Shown here one piece after another: positions 59,901 to 64,000 of a DNA stretch of 64,000 nucleotides. This DNA is from Hemibagrus wyckioides. Lineage: Eukaryota > Chordata > Actinopteri > Siluriformes > Bagridae. Position numbers and translations under genes: made by a program. Position 1 is the first letter of the stretch, and each line of letters begins with the position of its first letter. Where the stretch lies: positions 8,871,071 to 8,935,070 of the forward strand of contig NC_080731.1 of the NCBI RefSeq assembly GCF_019097595.1, written 5' to 3'. Under the pieces are notes generated by a model. That model did no database searches, had not been told where the DNA came from, and worked only from the letters and a program-made list of their open reading frames with translations.

Positions 59901-61898
59901 CAGTGAGCTCTCAGCCTAACATTTTCACTTGACAGCTCCATGTATTTTTGTACTGCAGAATTTTAGGCGTGCAAGAGTTTTGTTAAAACTGCTGACTACA
60001 TCATATAAGTCTGTGATATAAACTCTAACTGTTTTGTTTTCTTTTTACTCAGTTTTTGTGGAGGCCTTATACTTGACATTAAAAGGAAAGCCCCGTTCTT
60101 TGCCAGTGATTTCTACGATGCACTGCACATCCAGTCTCTGTCTGCCATCCTGTTCATCTACTTGGGAACAGTCACCAATGCAATCACGTTCGGAGGTCTG
60201 CTGGGAGATGCCACAGAAAACATGCAGGTAAAACATCTAATGCACTATACTTTTGGTATATTTTACTATGTTTACTGATACTTTATTGTTGCTACAATAC
60301 AGCATTATTACTTTAGTGTAACAGTATAGATTAAACACTGTAAAGCAATATGTATTATGCAGATTTAAGCCTGATATGGATTCATAGTACTTGCTTAAAG
60401 TGACTGTTTAACTCTAAGAGACTTCCACCAAGGACATTCACTACTTATAAACGTAACAATGAAGCTTGCTTTCATCACTCTCTGAACCCCACATACCATA
60501 CACACACACACACCAGATAACACCACACACACCCACACACACACCCCACTGCACATGATGCCCTCTTGTCAGGACAGAAAGATCTTCACTAGAATCATCG
60601 TTTTTTTTTTTTTTTAATAAAAAGACTGACAAACACACACACCTACACGCAACAGCATTCTTCACTGGGTCAGGCTGAGCTGGTGTGCAAGGGAAATCAG
60701 CCTAGCCTCTGCTGCATGGCTTTGCATGTGTAACCCTCACCTCACTGGCTCTGTGCAGGGCGTGCTGGAGAGTTTTCTGGGAACAGCCGTGACTGGAGCT
60801 GTCTTCTGCCTCTTAGCTGGACAGCCGCTAACCATCCTCAGCAGTACAGGTCCAGTACTCGTGTTTGAGAGACTCCTGTTCAACTTTAGCAGGTTTTTAT
60901 CCTATTTTATGTACACACAGCAGGAATGTTAGCTCTAATAGGACATACATTGTATTCACTATGATATCACTACCAATAATAGTTGCGACACACCTGCCCA
61001 TAGATTTATTTCCCATTACTTTAAAACATTGATTAAAAAAATCATACAGATAAAATTATGGAATTATCAAGAAAACAAACAAAAACTGAACAATCTATAC
61101 TTCAGATTAGGAACAGTATTCCTGATGAAGCTTAACCACCCAGGAGGCTTTAGGTACATTTCCCAAATAGGCACTATGTTCTACTGGAAAAATATTTGTT
61201 TAGGGAAAAAAAAAGTATTTTAAGTAACATTACTTGTTAAAAAAACAATATAGAATATATGAATAGGGAGTGAGAAGAGATTATGCAAAACTGTTTAGGA
61301 ATAAAAAAAAGAAAAAGTTTTGTATTGGTGATGGTGTATGTAAACTAGAAACCCTAATATTTGCAAAAGTGTCGTTTACCTTAAGGATAAAGAAAACATG
61401 TTTGTTGAGTCCAATCTTCTAATGTCCTTGTGATTTTTGCAGTTATTTATAGGAATTAATTAATATTCATTTTGAAATATATGCACATACTGCATTTTAC
61501 TTTTCTATATTAGCTTGTATTAAACACTGTATTAAGTAACTTGCTATTATAGTCTTAGGTTGTAATTCTTATTAGTCACATAAACAATACTGCTTAGAGT
61601 TAAAAAACATATCTTCAATGTTGCAGAGATAACGCGTTTGATTACCTGGAGTTCCGGTTGTGGATAGGTCTGTGGTCAGCCTTCTTCCTCCTGCTGTTGG
61701 TGGCCACAGATGCCAGTTTCCTGGTGCAATACTTCACGCGCTTCACAGAAGAAGGCTTTTCTTCGCTCATCAGCTTCATCTTCATCTACGACTCCTTCAA
61801 GAAGATGCTGAAGCTTGCACACCACTATCCCATCAATTCTGAATACAAAGTCGACCATGTCACGCAGTATGACTGCATGTGCATGGCACCCACTATAG
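24684..61898 (+). CDS. slc4a4: Electrogenic Na+/HCO3- cotransporter NBCe1 (5' two-thirds; 3' end beyond window)
   Basis: NBCe1 carries Na+ with two or three HCO3-/CO3(2-) equivalents across the plasma membrane and sets epithelial acid-base transport. Exons joined in phase: 24684-24703, 30212-30285, 37479-37625, 47439-47574, 49847-50007, 51152-51331, 54489-54565, 57444-57601, 58007-58094, 58193-58347, 58861-58974, 60053-60227, 60759-60892, 61627-61898; together about 630 of roughly 1,080-1,100 residues. Features in order: B-type start ([10 protein letters not shown]) with basic RRRRRHRRR; cytoplasmic band-3 domain ([48 protein letters not shown]); first membrane segments ([54 protein letters not shown]); and KKMLK, corresponding to the DIDS-reactive KKMIK motif. 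MOB1B lies upstream as in mammals. A second start at 47195 gives an A-type form. The a/b paralog cannot be decided here. Confidence 0.96.
24826..24858. repeat. (GA)n microsatellite
   Basis: About sixteen AG units, about 120 bases after the first slc4a4 donor. Confidence 0.95.
26219..26263. repeat. (TAA)n microsatellite
   Basis: About fifteen TAA units in slc4a4 intron 1. Confidence 0.95.
26690..26890. repeat. Polypyrimidine (TC)n-rich tract
   Basis: About 200 bases of CT-dominated sequence with a pure (TC)n core near 26720-26748, broken by a short CA-rich piece. Confidence 0.92.
30212..30285 (+). CDS. slc4a4: slc4a4 B-type conserved N-terminal exon
   Basis: Acceptor CTTCTACTATTACAG and donor GAAG|GTAAGA. 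Encodes [20 protein letters not shown] then EEVEG, which as far as I recall is unchanged from mammalian NBCe1-B. Its first base completes the Lys codon from the previous exon. This N-terminal region is the known site of auto-inhibition and IRBIT binding in NBCe1-B. Confidence 0.95.
30286..37478 (+). other. slc4a4: slc4a4 intron 2
   Basis: About 7.2 kb without further recognised exons, and low in recognisable transposons. A retroposon-like tail (CCATAAAGTTCATCTTATCT) lies at about 35639. The rest is AT-rich. Confidence 0.5.
37479..37625 (+). CDS. slc4a4: slc4a4 B-type exon 3 (basic region)
   Basis: Acceptor TTCTCTCTCACACAG and donor CACGG|GTAAGT. Encodes [36 protein letters not shown] and SSSILKPT, ending in phase 1. 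The arginine-rich stretch matches the mammalian B form. The linker before SSSILKP is shorter than in mammals. It splices either to the microexon at 40695 or directly to 47439, giving [18 protein letters not shown]. Confidence 0.93.
37885..38145. repeat. (AC)n microsatellite cluster
   Basis: CA-rich blocks at 37891-37914, about 38002-38037 and 38127-38144. Confidence 0.9.
38311..38577. repeat. Polypurine tract with (GA)n
   Basis: A (GA)n block at 38311-38341 is followed, after a short gap, by about 175 bases (38402-38577) that are almost all A/G, with units such as GGAGAGAGGAGAAGGG. Such tracts can form triplex DNA. Confidence 0.9.
38836..38902. repeat. (AAT)n/(ATT)n self-complementary repeat
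   Basis: AATAATAATAATAATAA switches to (TTA)n after ACTATT, forming a potential hairpin. Confidence 0.95.
40424..40560 (+). mobile_element. tRNA-derived SINE, truncated
   Basis: The tRNA-like head is GTGGTGGCTCACTGGTTAAG (A box) with GAGTTTAAATCCC (B box), followed by AAAGCCCTTAACCCTCAGTT, the usual body of this fish SINE. The tail is missing. Confidence 0.75.
40695..40724 (+). CDS. slc4a4: Candidate 30-nt in-frame microexon of slc4a4
   Basis: A pyrimidine-rich acceptor (TTTTTTCTGTTTAATTATAG) and a strong donor (CCAG|GTAAGC) bracket exactly 30 bases. Inserted between the phase-1 end of exon 3 and the phase-1 start of the common exon it reads [24 protein letters not shown] with no frame change. 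I do not know a corresponding segment in mammalian NBCe1-B. Splice-site strength and frame are seen directly; use is inferred. Confidence 0.55.
41490..41665. repeat. Possible dispersed repeat fragment
   Basis: ACTACTGCTCAAAAGTTTGG followed by AGATGCTCCAGGACGCATGG resembles a common fish repeat. Only weakly supported, as no second copy is in the window. Confidence 0.35.
43771..44005. repeat. (TTTAA)n satellite with diverged AAATTT sub-array
   Basis: About seventeen clean TTTAA units (43774-43857), then a diverged stretch with TTAAATTTAAATTTACATT twice, and a second clean array to about 44004. Fully A/T. Confidence 0.95.
44575..44900. repeat. Dispersed repeat, second copy of the 4555-4890 family
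   Basis: Shares in order CGTAATCTAAGACAAATAAT, AACAGATTAAAAATGTGCT, CTCAGAAACATGACAGG and TTCCACAACATTAAATG with the copy in mob1b intron 2. Confidence 0.5.
46900..47194 (+). promoter_or_regulatory. slc4a4: Possible alternative promoter and 5' UTR for the A-type transcript
   Basis: In mammals NBCe1-A is made from an internal promoter. Here the A-type coding start at 47195 is preceded by GGGTGGGCTATATTGCAG (about 46954), a weak TATA-like site, and then by about 230 bases with no clear acceptor. Inference only. Confidence 0.3.
47195..47574 (+). CDS. slc4a4: slc4a4 A-type first coding exon, contiguous with common exon
   Basis: The ATG in TTAAGATGGAG opens a frame that runs without interruption through the acceptor used by B transcripts (47438) into [13 protein letters not shown] and ends at the shared donor. 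The unique part is about 81 residues and strongly acidic ([39 protein letters not shown]). Just before the common part it reads [13 protein letters not shown], matching HSIFTSAVSPAAE of mammalian NBCe1-A and so identifying it as the A form. The mammalian unique part is 41 residues. An internal GT-AG segment of 63 bases (47376-47438) could also be removed in frame. Confidence 0.8.
47439..47574 (+). CDS. slc4a4: slc4a4 first common exon (as spliced in B-type)
   Basis: Acceptor TTCTCCCACACAG and donor CCAG|GTAAGA. Encodes [38 protein letters not shown] and MEWKETA. This is the start of the conserved cytoplasmic domain shared by all NBCe1 forms. Confidence 0.96.
47575..49846 (+). other. slc4a4: slc4a4 intron after the first common exon
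   Basis: About 2.3 kb. It contains a dead Tc1-like fragment (48560-48935); the rest is AT-rich with no exon seen. Confidence 0.55.
48560..48935 (+). mobile_element. Degenerate Tc1-like transposon fragment
   Basis: AACAGCAGAAGACCAAACCT followed by AGTCAAAACCAGGAAACTGA and CAGTAACTTAAATAAGCACT resembles the middle of a widespread fish Tc1 transposase gene. The frame is destroyed and no terminal repeats were found. Confidence 0.65.
49847..50007 (+). CDS. slc4a4: slc4a4 cytoplasmic-domain exon
   Basis: Acceptor CTGCCTCTTTCTCAG and donor TGTGG|GTGAGT. Encodes [38 protein letters not shown] and [15 protein letters not shown], ending in phase 1. Conserved in all SLC4 bicarbonate transporters. Confidence 0.95.
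50697..50779. repeat. (TTTTA)n microsatellite
   Basis: About sixteen TTTTA units, the last with a T-to-C change. Confidence 0.96.
50784..50994 (+). mobile_element. DANA/Mermaid-like SINE fragment
   Basis: Contains GGCTGATTGGCAAATTATCT, GCTGTCCAGGGTGTACCCTG and GAGGATGGATGGATAGA, the central and tail parts of the SINE seen complete at 5021-5358. The tRNA-like head is absent. Confidence 0.7.
51152..51331 (+). CDS. slc4a4: slc4a4 exon with alternative internal donor
   Basis: Acceptor CTTTTTCTTTCTCAG and donor AATG|GTAATA. Encodes [51 protein letters not shown] and [10 protein letters not shown] second donor (GCAA|GTAGGA) ends the exon at 51304 and removes exactly RMFSNTDNG (27 bases). That is the same 9-residue difference that separates mammalian NBCe1-D/E from A/B. 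Confidence 0.95.
51905..52325. mobile_element. MITE-like element with inverted ends
   Basis: AAAGTGATACTCCAGCGTTT at the left and ATGTCTGGAGTATTCCTTCA at the right are roughly inverted (a shared core of the form ATACTCCAG). The interior is about 380 bases with no coding frame. Confidence 0.5.
53286..53381 (+). CDS. slc4a4: Candidate 96-nt cassette exon of slc4a4
   Basis: A long pyrimidine tract (CACTTCTTTCTCCCTGTTCC) leads to the acceptor GCAAAAAAG, and the end is a strong donor CTTA|GTAAGT. Entered in phase 1 from the previous exon it is open throughout ([32 protein letters not shown]) and leaves in phase 1 to join the next exon. The serine-rich product would add 32 residues in the region where NBCe1 and related SLC4 proteins are alternatively spliced. 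Not known to me in mammals. Use unproven. Confidence 0.35.
54489..54565 (+). CDS. slc4a4: slc4a4 linker exon
   Basis: Acceptor TGATCATTTTTCTCAG and donor TCAG|GTAGGT. Encodes [20 protein letters not shown] and PEKDQ. Mammals have [20 protein letters not shown]. Starts in phase 1 and ends in phase 0. Confidence 0.95.
54618..55365. repeat. Unnamed dispersed repeat, copy 2, split by a SINE
   Basis: Matches 17635-18066 in block order: TACCAGTACACTGGT, GTGTAAACAAATGGATTATT, then after the SINE TATGCTAGGCAAAAATAG and GAGCCATTAACCACCACTCT. The SINE sits between the two halves, at the point where copy 1 reads straight through. Confidence 0.78.
54923..55234 (+). mobile_element. Complete DANA/Mermaid-like SINE with 13-bp target-site duplication
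   Basis: It is flanked by ATATTGCCCCTAG at 54910-54922 and 55235-55247. The head is GGCAGCACGGTGGCTTAGTG with B box GGTTTGAATCC, the body includes CTGTCCAGGGTGTACCCCTG, and the tail is ATAGACAACGAATGAATGA. It inserted into an older dispersed repeat. Confidence 0.93.
57444..57601 (+). CDS. slc4a4: slc4a4 cytoplasmic-domain exon
   Basis: Acceptor TCTGTCCATTCAG and donor ACCAG|GTATGA. Encodes [40 protein letters not shown] and [12 protein letters not shown]. Core of the band-3-type cytoplasmic domain. Ends in phase 2. Confidence 0.96.
57602..58006 (+). other. slc4a4: slc4a4 intron
   Basis: A 405-base intron with no feature beyond its splice sites. Confidence 0.7.
58007..58094 (+). CDS. slc4a4: slc4a4 cytoplasmic-domain exon
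   Basis: Acceptor TTTTCCATACAG and donor TGAG|GTATGA. Encodes [20 protein letters not shown] and AIATLMSDE. Ends in phase 0. Confidence 0.96.
58193..58347 (+). CDS. slc4a4: slc4a4 cytoplasmic-domain exon
   Basis: A weak acceptor (TTTGTTATGAAG, poor pyrimidine tract) and donor AAAAG|GTCCGG. Encodes [36 protein letters not shown] and [15 protein letters not shown]. The preceding intron is only 98 bases, which may compensate for the weak acceptor. Confidence 0.95.
58348..58860 (+). other. slc4a4: slc4a4 intron
   Basis: A 513-base intron with no recognised feature. Confidence 0.7.
58861..58974 (+). CDS. slc4a4: slc4a4 exon, glycine/histidine-rich linker
   Basis: Acceptor GTGTCTGTTTATCAG and donor GGCG|GTGAGT. 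Encodes [37 protein letters not shown], the linker leading to the first membrane segment. Mammals read [20 protein letters not shown]. Confidence 0.96.
58975..60052 (+). other. slc4a4: slc4a4 intron with a reversed SINE
   Basis: About 1.1 kb. The only recognised element is the SINE at 59505-59690. Confidence 0.6.
59505..59690 (-). mobile_element. tRNA-derived SINE, reversed
   Basis: CAGCACAGTGAAATTATTTC, GGTTGGGGTCAGGGCACAGG, GCAGAGAGGGTTAAGAACCT and CTGATCAACAACCCAGTGCC are the reversed blocks of a common fish SINE, also present at 12835-12995. Its tRNA-like head would be at the right end. Confidence 0.75.
60053..60227 (+). CDS. slc4a4: slc4a4 exon, first membrane segment
   Basis: Acceptor TTTTCTTTTTACTCAG and donor GCAG|GTAAAA. 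Encodes [38 protein letters not shown] and [22 protein letters not shown]1 is roughly [20 protein letters not shown]. Ends in phase 0. Confidence 0.96.
60228..60758 (+). other. slc4a4: slc4a4 intron with CA-rich repeat
   Basis: Contains interrupted CA repeats (about 60496-60545), a T run (60602-60615) and more CA at 60630-60650. No exon seen. Confidence 0.65.
60759..60892 (+). CDS. slc4a4: slc4a4 exon, membrane segments 2-3
   Basis: Acceptor GGCTCTGTGCAG and donor AGCAG|GTTTTT. Encodes [38 protein letters not shown] and LLFNFS, ending in phase 2. The signature [10 protein letters not shown] is shared by all SLC4 transporters. Confidence 0.96.
60893..61626 (+). other. slc4a4: slc4a4 intron
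   Basis: A 734-base AT-rich intron with no recognised feature. Confidence 0.65.
61627..61898 (+). CDS. slc4a4: slc4a4 exon, membrane segments 4-5 (last recognised exon)
   Basis: Acceptor CAATGTTGCAG and donor TATAG|GTAGGG. Encodes [57 protein letters not shown] and [18 protein letters not shown], then [15 protein letters not shown] at the start of the large extracellular loop. The KKMLK motif corresponds to the DIDS-binding KKMIK of mammals. It ends in phase 1, and the following exon is not recognised in the window. Confidence 0.96.
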
Positions 61899-61964
61899 GT
61901 AGGGAACAAGACTGCTAGAGCCCACATTAATAAAAATGTAAGGTTTTAGGTATTTTTGTAATTT

Positions 61965-62060
61965 TTGTCACGTCATGTCATGCCATGTTATGTTGTCAAC
62001 ATCATGGTCATCATGGCGTAATCATGCCATCATGTCATGTTGTGCCATAATGTCATATAC
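61965..62060. repeat. CATG-rich degenerate simple repeat
   Basis: TCATGTCATGCCATGTTATG, ATCATGGTCATCATGGCG and CCATCATGTCATGTTGTGCC form about 95 bases built from variants of GTCATG. Confidence 0.8.
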
Positions 62061-62172
62061 TGTAGAGATGCAAACATTACTTATGACAACAGGATTTCAT
62101 ATGTTACTTATTCACATAACAACAGCAGGTGTATAAACAAGATTGACAAGAATCAAATGCTAGTTTCATCTT

Positions 62173-62280
62173 CATTGTCTATACCCGCTTATTCCTAGGA
62201 CTCCTAGGGTCACGGGGGTCTGCTGGAGCCTATCCCAGCGCACATAGGGCGAAAGGCAGGGGTACACCCTGGACAGGTCC
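62173..62280 (-). mobile_element. Reversed tail of a DANA/Mermaid-like SINE
   Basis: CATTGTCTATACCCGCTTAT through GTCTGCTGGAGCCTATCCCA to GGGGTACACCCTGGACAGGT is the exact reverse order of the tail seen at 55120-55234. It is cut at the dilution point where the head should follow. Confidence 0.85.
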
Positions 62281-62496
62281 AAATGCTAGTTTGTGTTAAG
62301 ATAAATAAAATGAACAAGAATGGCATGAATAATTACACACATAATTGAATAACCTAGGTACTGTTTGACGAGAACGTTTTTAAACATTTGGAAAAACGAC
62401 CAAGGCTCAGGGCTATTTTGAGTCTGTAAAGTCTCAAACATTATAAAGAAGAAATATGCAGAATCTAGTGACTGAAACTCAGCCTTGTCAAACCTG

Positions 62497-62532
62497 ATAT
62501 ATATATAAGAATATATATATATATATATATCA
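62497..62532. repeat. (AT)n microsatellite
   Basis: Interrupted AT dinucleotide run, ATATATATAAGAATATATAT and onward. Confidence 0.93.
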
Positions 62533-62654
62533 TAGCAGTGCTCTCACTGACCCCCAGTAAATTAGCATATAGAGAGAACATGAATGGACCATGTACTGAG
62601 CCCTGAGGGACTCCAGTAGTGAGGTGAGGAAACTGAACCACTTCAAGACACAAA

Positions 62655-62915
62655 AGCATCAGGGACTGATGTCAGACGAGGAGGCCTGGCGTGCAGTCAC
62701 GTTCCAATTCATCAGGGCTCTATGCAGGTCACTCTGCTTTTTCCACTCCAACTTAGCAAACCATGGCTTCATAAACTTTGCATTGTGCCACTTAGTTCCA
62801 CGGAAGGGAAGCTGTAACGACATACAATGACATCCTGTTCCATTGTGTGCTTCCAACGTCGTTTCAACAGGGAAAAGCACACTTATGGATGTGATGGCCA
62901 GGTGTCCACATAGTT
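62655..62915 (-). mobile_element. Tc1-like element end fragment, reversed
   Basis: TCAGGGCTCTATGCAGGTCA, AGCAAACCATGGCTTCATAA and GATGGCCAGGTGTCCACATA resemble the reversed 3' half of a fish Tc1-type element, related to the end at 5929-6080. It is degenerate, with no frame. Confidence 0.6.
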
Positions 62916-63369
62916 TTTGCTCACGTGCTAGGATCAATCCACTGTGTCTGATGAGGGGCAGATCAGCACAAATGAGGAAGTAGCGATTCACAGTGGGAGA
63001 GGCTGCAGACAAATCGAGGAATGTCAAGGCAGAAGATGTGTAAATGACTTTAAGCAACCAGACCACTTTAAGCCTAATTTAATCGTCATGTTTGCTGGAG
63101 ATTCATGACAGAAGAAGTGTAGAGTAAAATCCTTAATTGGTAGTGGTTATTATCTGAAATGCTACATTCGGTCTACATCAGACGCATGTAGTAATGTAGG
63201 CTGAGGAAGAGGGCTAAAATGTCTTTTTATTCCATGTCTGCATTTATGCACTGATGCATATTACAGTAATTGCTCCCTGAAGCAAAGCTGATTGAACACA
63301 AACTGGCCTTTTTGCTATCCTTGGTTGCAAGTGGAATATTACTGTATGCCTTAGATACCCAAGCTATGG

Positions 63370-63412
63370 GATATACAGTATATATATATATAGTGCTTAT
63401 ATATAGTATATG
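63370..63412. repeat. Short AT/TATA-rich repeat
   Basis: GATATACAGTATATATATAT and a second ATATATAGTATATG block make a small self-complementary AT-rich patch. Confidence 0.75.
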
Positions 63413-64000
63413 CCTCGGATACATACGGATACGTCCCTCTTACGTAACAAAGATTGCACTCTATGTTCGTATTTATGCTTTGAGTGAACACATTTTTAAT
63501 AGCAAATTGCTGTGCTCAGGACTGTGTAAATCACTCGCAGTGTTGATTCTGTTTCATGGTGTGTTAGTATAAAATTTGCTCTGGGACTTTCAGATTAAAC
63601 CCTTTTTGTATTTTTTGTTATTCCAATGGAGTATGAATTATTAATCCCAGCATTAATGATTAATCTACACTCTTAGATCCCTACTGCAAACTGTGATCAT
63701 GTATAAGCTAATTTCTTTTCAAGAAAACTGAATCCCCAAAGGAGTACCAGTTACTACATGCTGCTGTATTTGGATGAGTTTTCTGGGCAAAGTCAGAAAA
63801 TATATTGTAGACAGTATGTAGCAAGGTAATGTAGAAAGATATGGTAGTGTAGAAAGCTTTTATTCATCTATTGTACAGTTGATAGGCTAAAACAGCAGCG
63901 TCATGTCAGTGTCTATTCACTGATCTGTCATCTCTGCTTTGTGTGCAACAGCTGATGCATGTGTTTGTTGTGTTAGGCGGGCCATGCAGATCGGAGGTGA

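Larger units (their letters stand above)
61899..64000 (+). other. slc4a4: slc4a4 intron, incomplete, with transposon fragments
   Basis: No further slc4a4 exon could be supported. Contains a CATG-rich patch, a reversed SINE tail, AT dinucleotide repeats and a Tc1-type fragment, each listed separately. The stretch 63413-64000 holds nothing recognised. Confidence 0.5.

Noticed and set aside
61676..61927. 83-residue open frame on the - strand opposite the last slc4a4 exon
   Set aside because: It is an antisense shadow of a strongly conserved exon. No independent signal supports it.
63977..64000. Possible next slc4a4 exon starting after GTTGTGTTAG
   Set aside because: The phase-1 translation (GPCRSEV) has no likeness to the extracellular-loop sequence expected, and the window ends before a donor could be seen.

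Overview
This window is vertebrate nuclear DNA, almost certainly from a teleost fish. Its genes are split by GT-AG introns, and its introns and intergenic DNA carry fish-type Tc1-like transposon remnants, tRNA-derived SINEs of the DANA/Mermaid style and long microsatellites. Species cannot be fixed from sequence alone. An otophysan such as a catfish or cyprinoid fits the SINE types, but that is inference.

Two genes lie head to tail on the + strand. (1) mob1b, the Hippo/NDR kinase co-activator MOB1B: exons 2-6 occupy 4020-9762, exon 1 (MSFLF) is outside the window, and two poly(A) signals lie near 10.1 kb and 11.16 kb. (2) slc4a4, the electrogenic Na+/HCO3- cotransporter NBCe1: its promoter and first exon are near 24.2-24.7 kb, and the last exon recognised ends at 61898. 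It continues beyond the window. Mammals have the same neighbourhood (MOB1B-DCK-SLC4A4), but no dck exon was recognised between the two genes here.

The slc4a4 N-terminal region is the most interesting part. Two 5' ends are visible: a B-type start (24684, with the conserved [10 protein letters not shown] exon at 30212) and an A-type start (47195) encoding an unusually long acidic N-terminus contiguous with the common exon. Every optional junction seen is phase 1: a 30-nt candidate microexon (40695-40724), a 63-nt GT-AG segment inside the A-type exon (47376-47438), a 27-nt alternative-donor segment matching the mammalian NBCe1-D/E 9-residue cassette (51305-51331), and a 96-nt candidate cassette (53286-53381). 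All can be included or skipped without changing frame, so the locus looks like a combinatorial regulatory-domain switch.

Layout: 1-4019 fold-back Tc1-derived element and mob1b intron 1; 4020-11190 mob1b; 11190-24180 intergenic DNA rich in Tc1 derivatives, SINE pieces and TCTA/AATC microsatellites; 24180-30211 slc4a4 first exon and intron 1; 30212-47438 B-type exons, microexon and structure-prone repeats; 47195-54565 A-type start and regulatory-domain exons; 57444-58974 rest of the cytoplasmic domain; 60053-61898 first membrane exons; 61899-64000 intron with transposon and SINE fragments. No CRISPR array, operon or prokaryotic feature is present, and no functional tRNA or rRNA gene was seen. 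All coordinates were read by eye from splice consensus and protein similarity.
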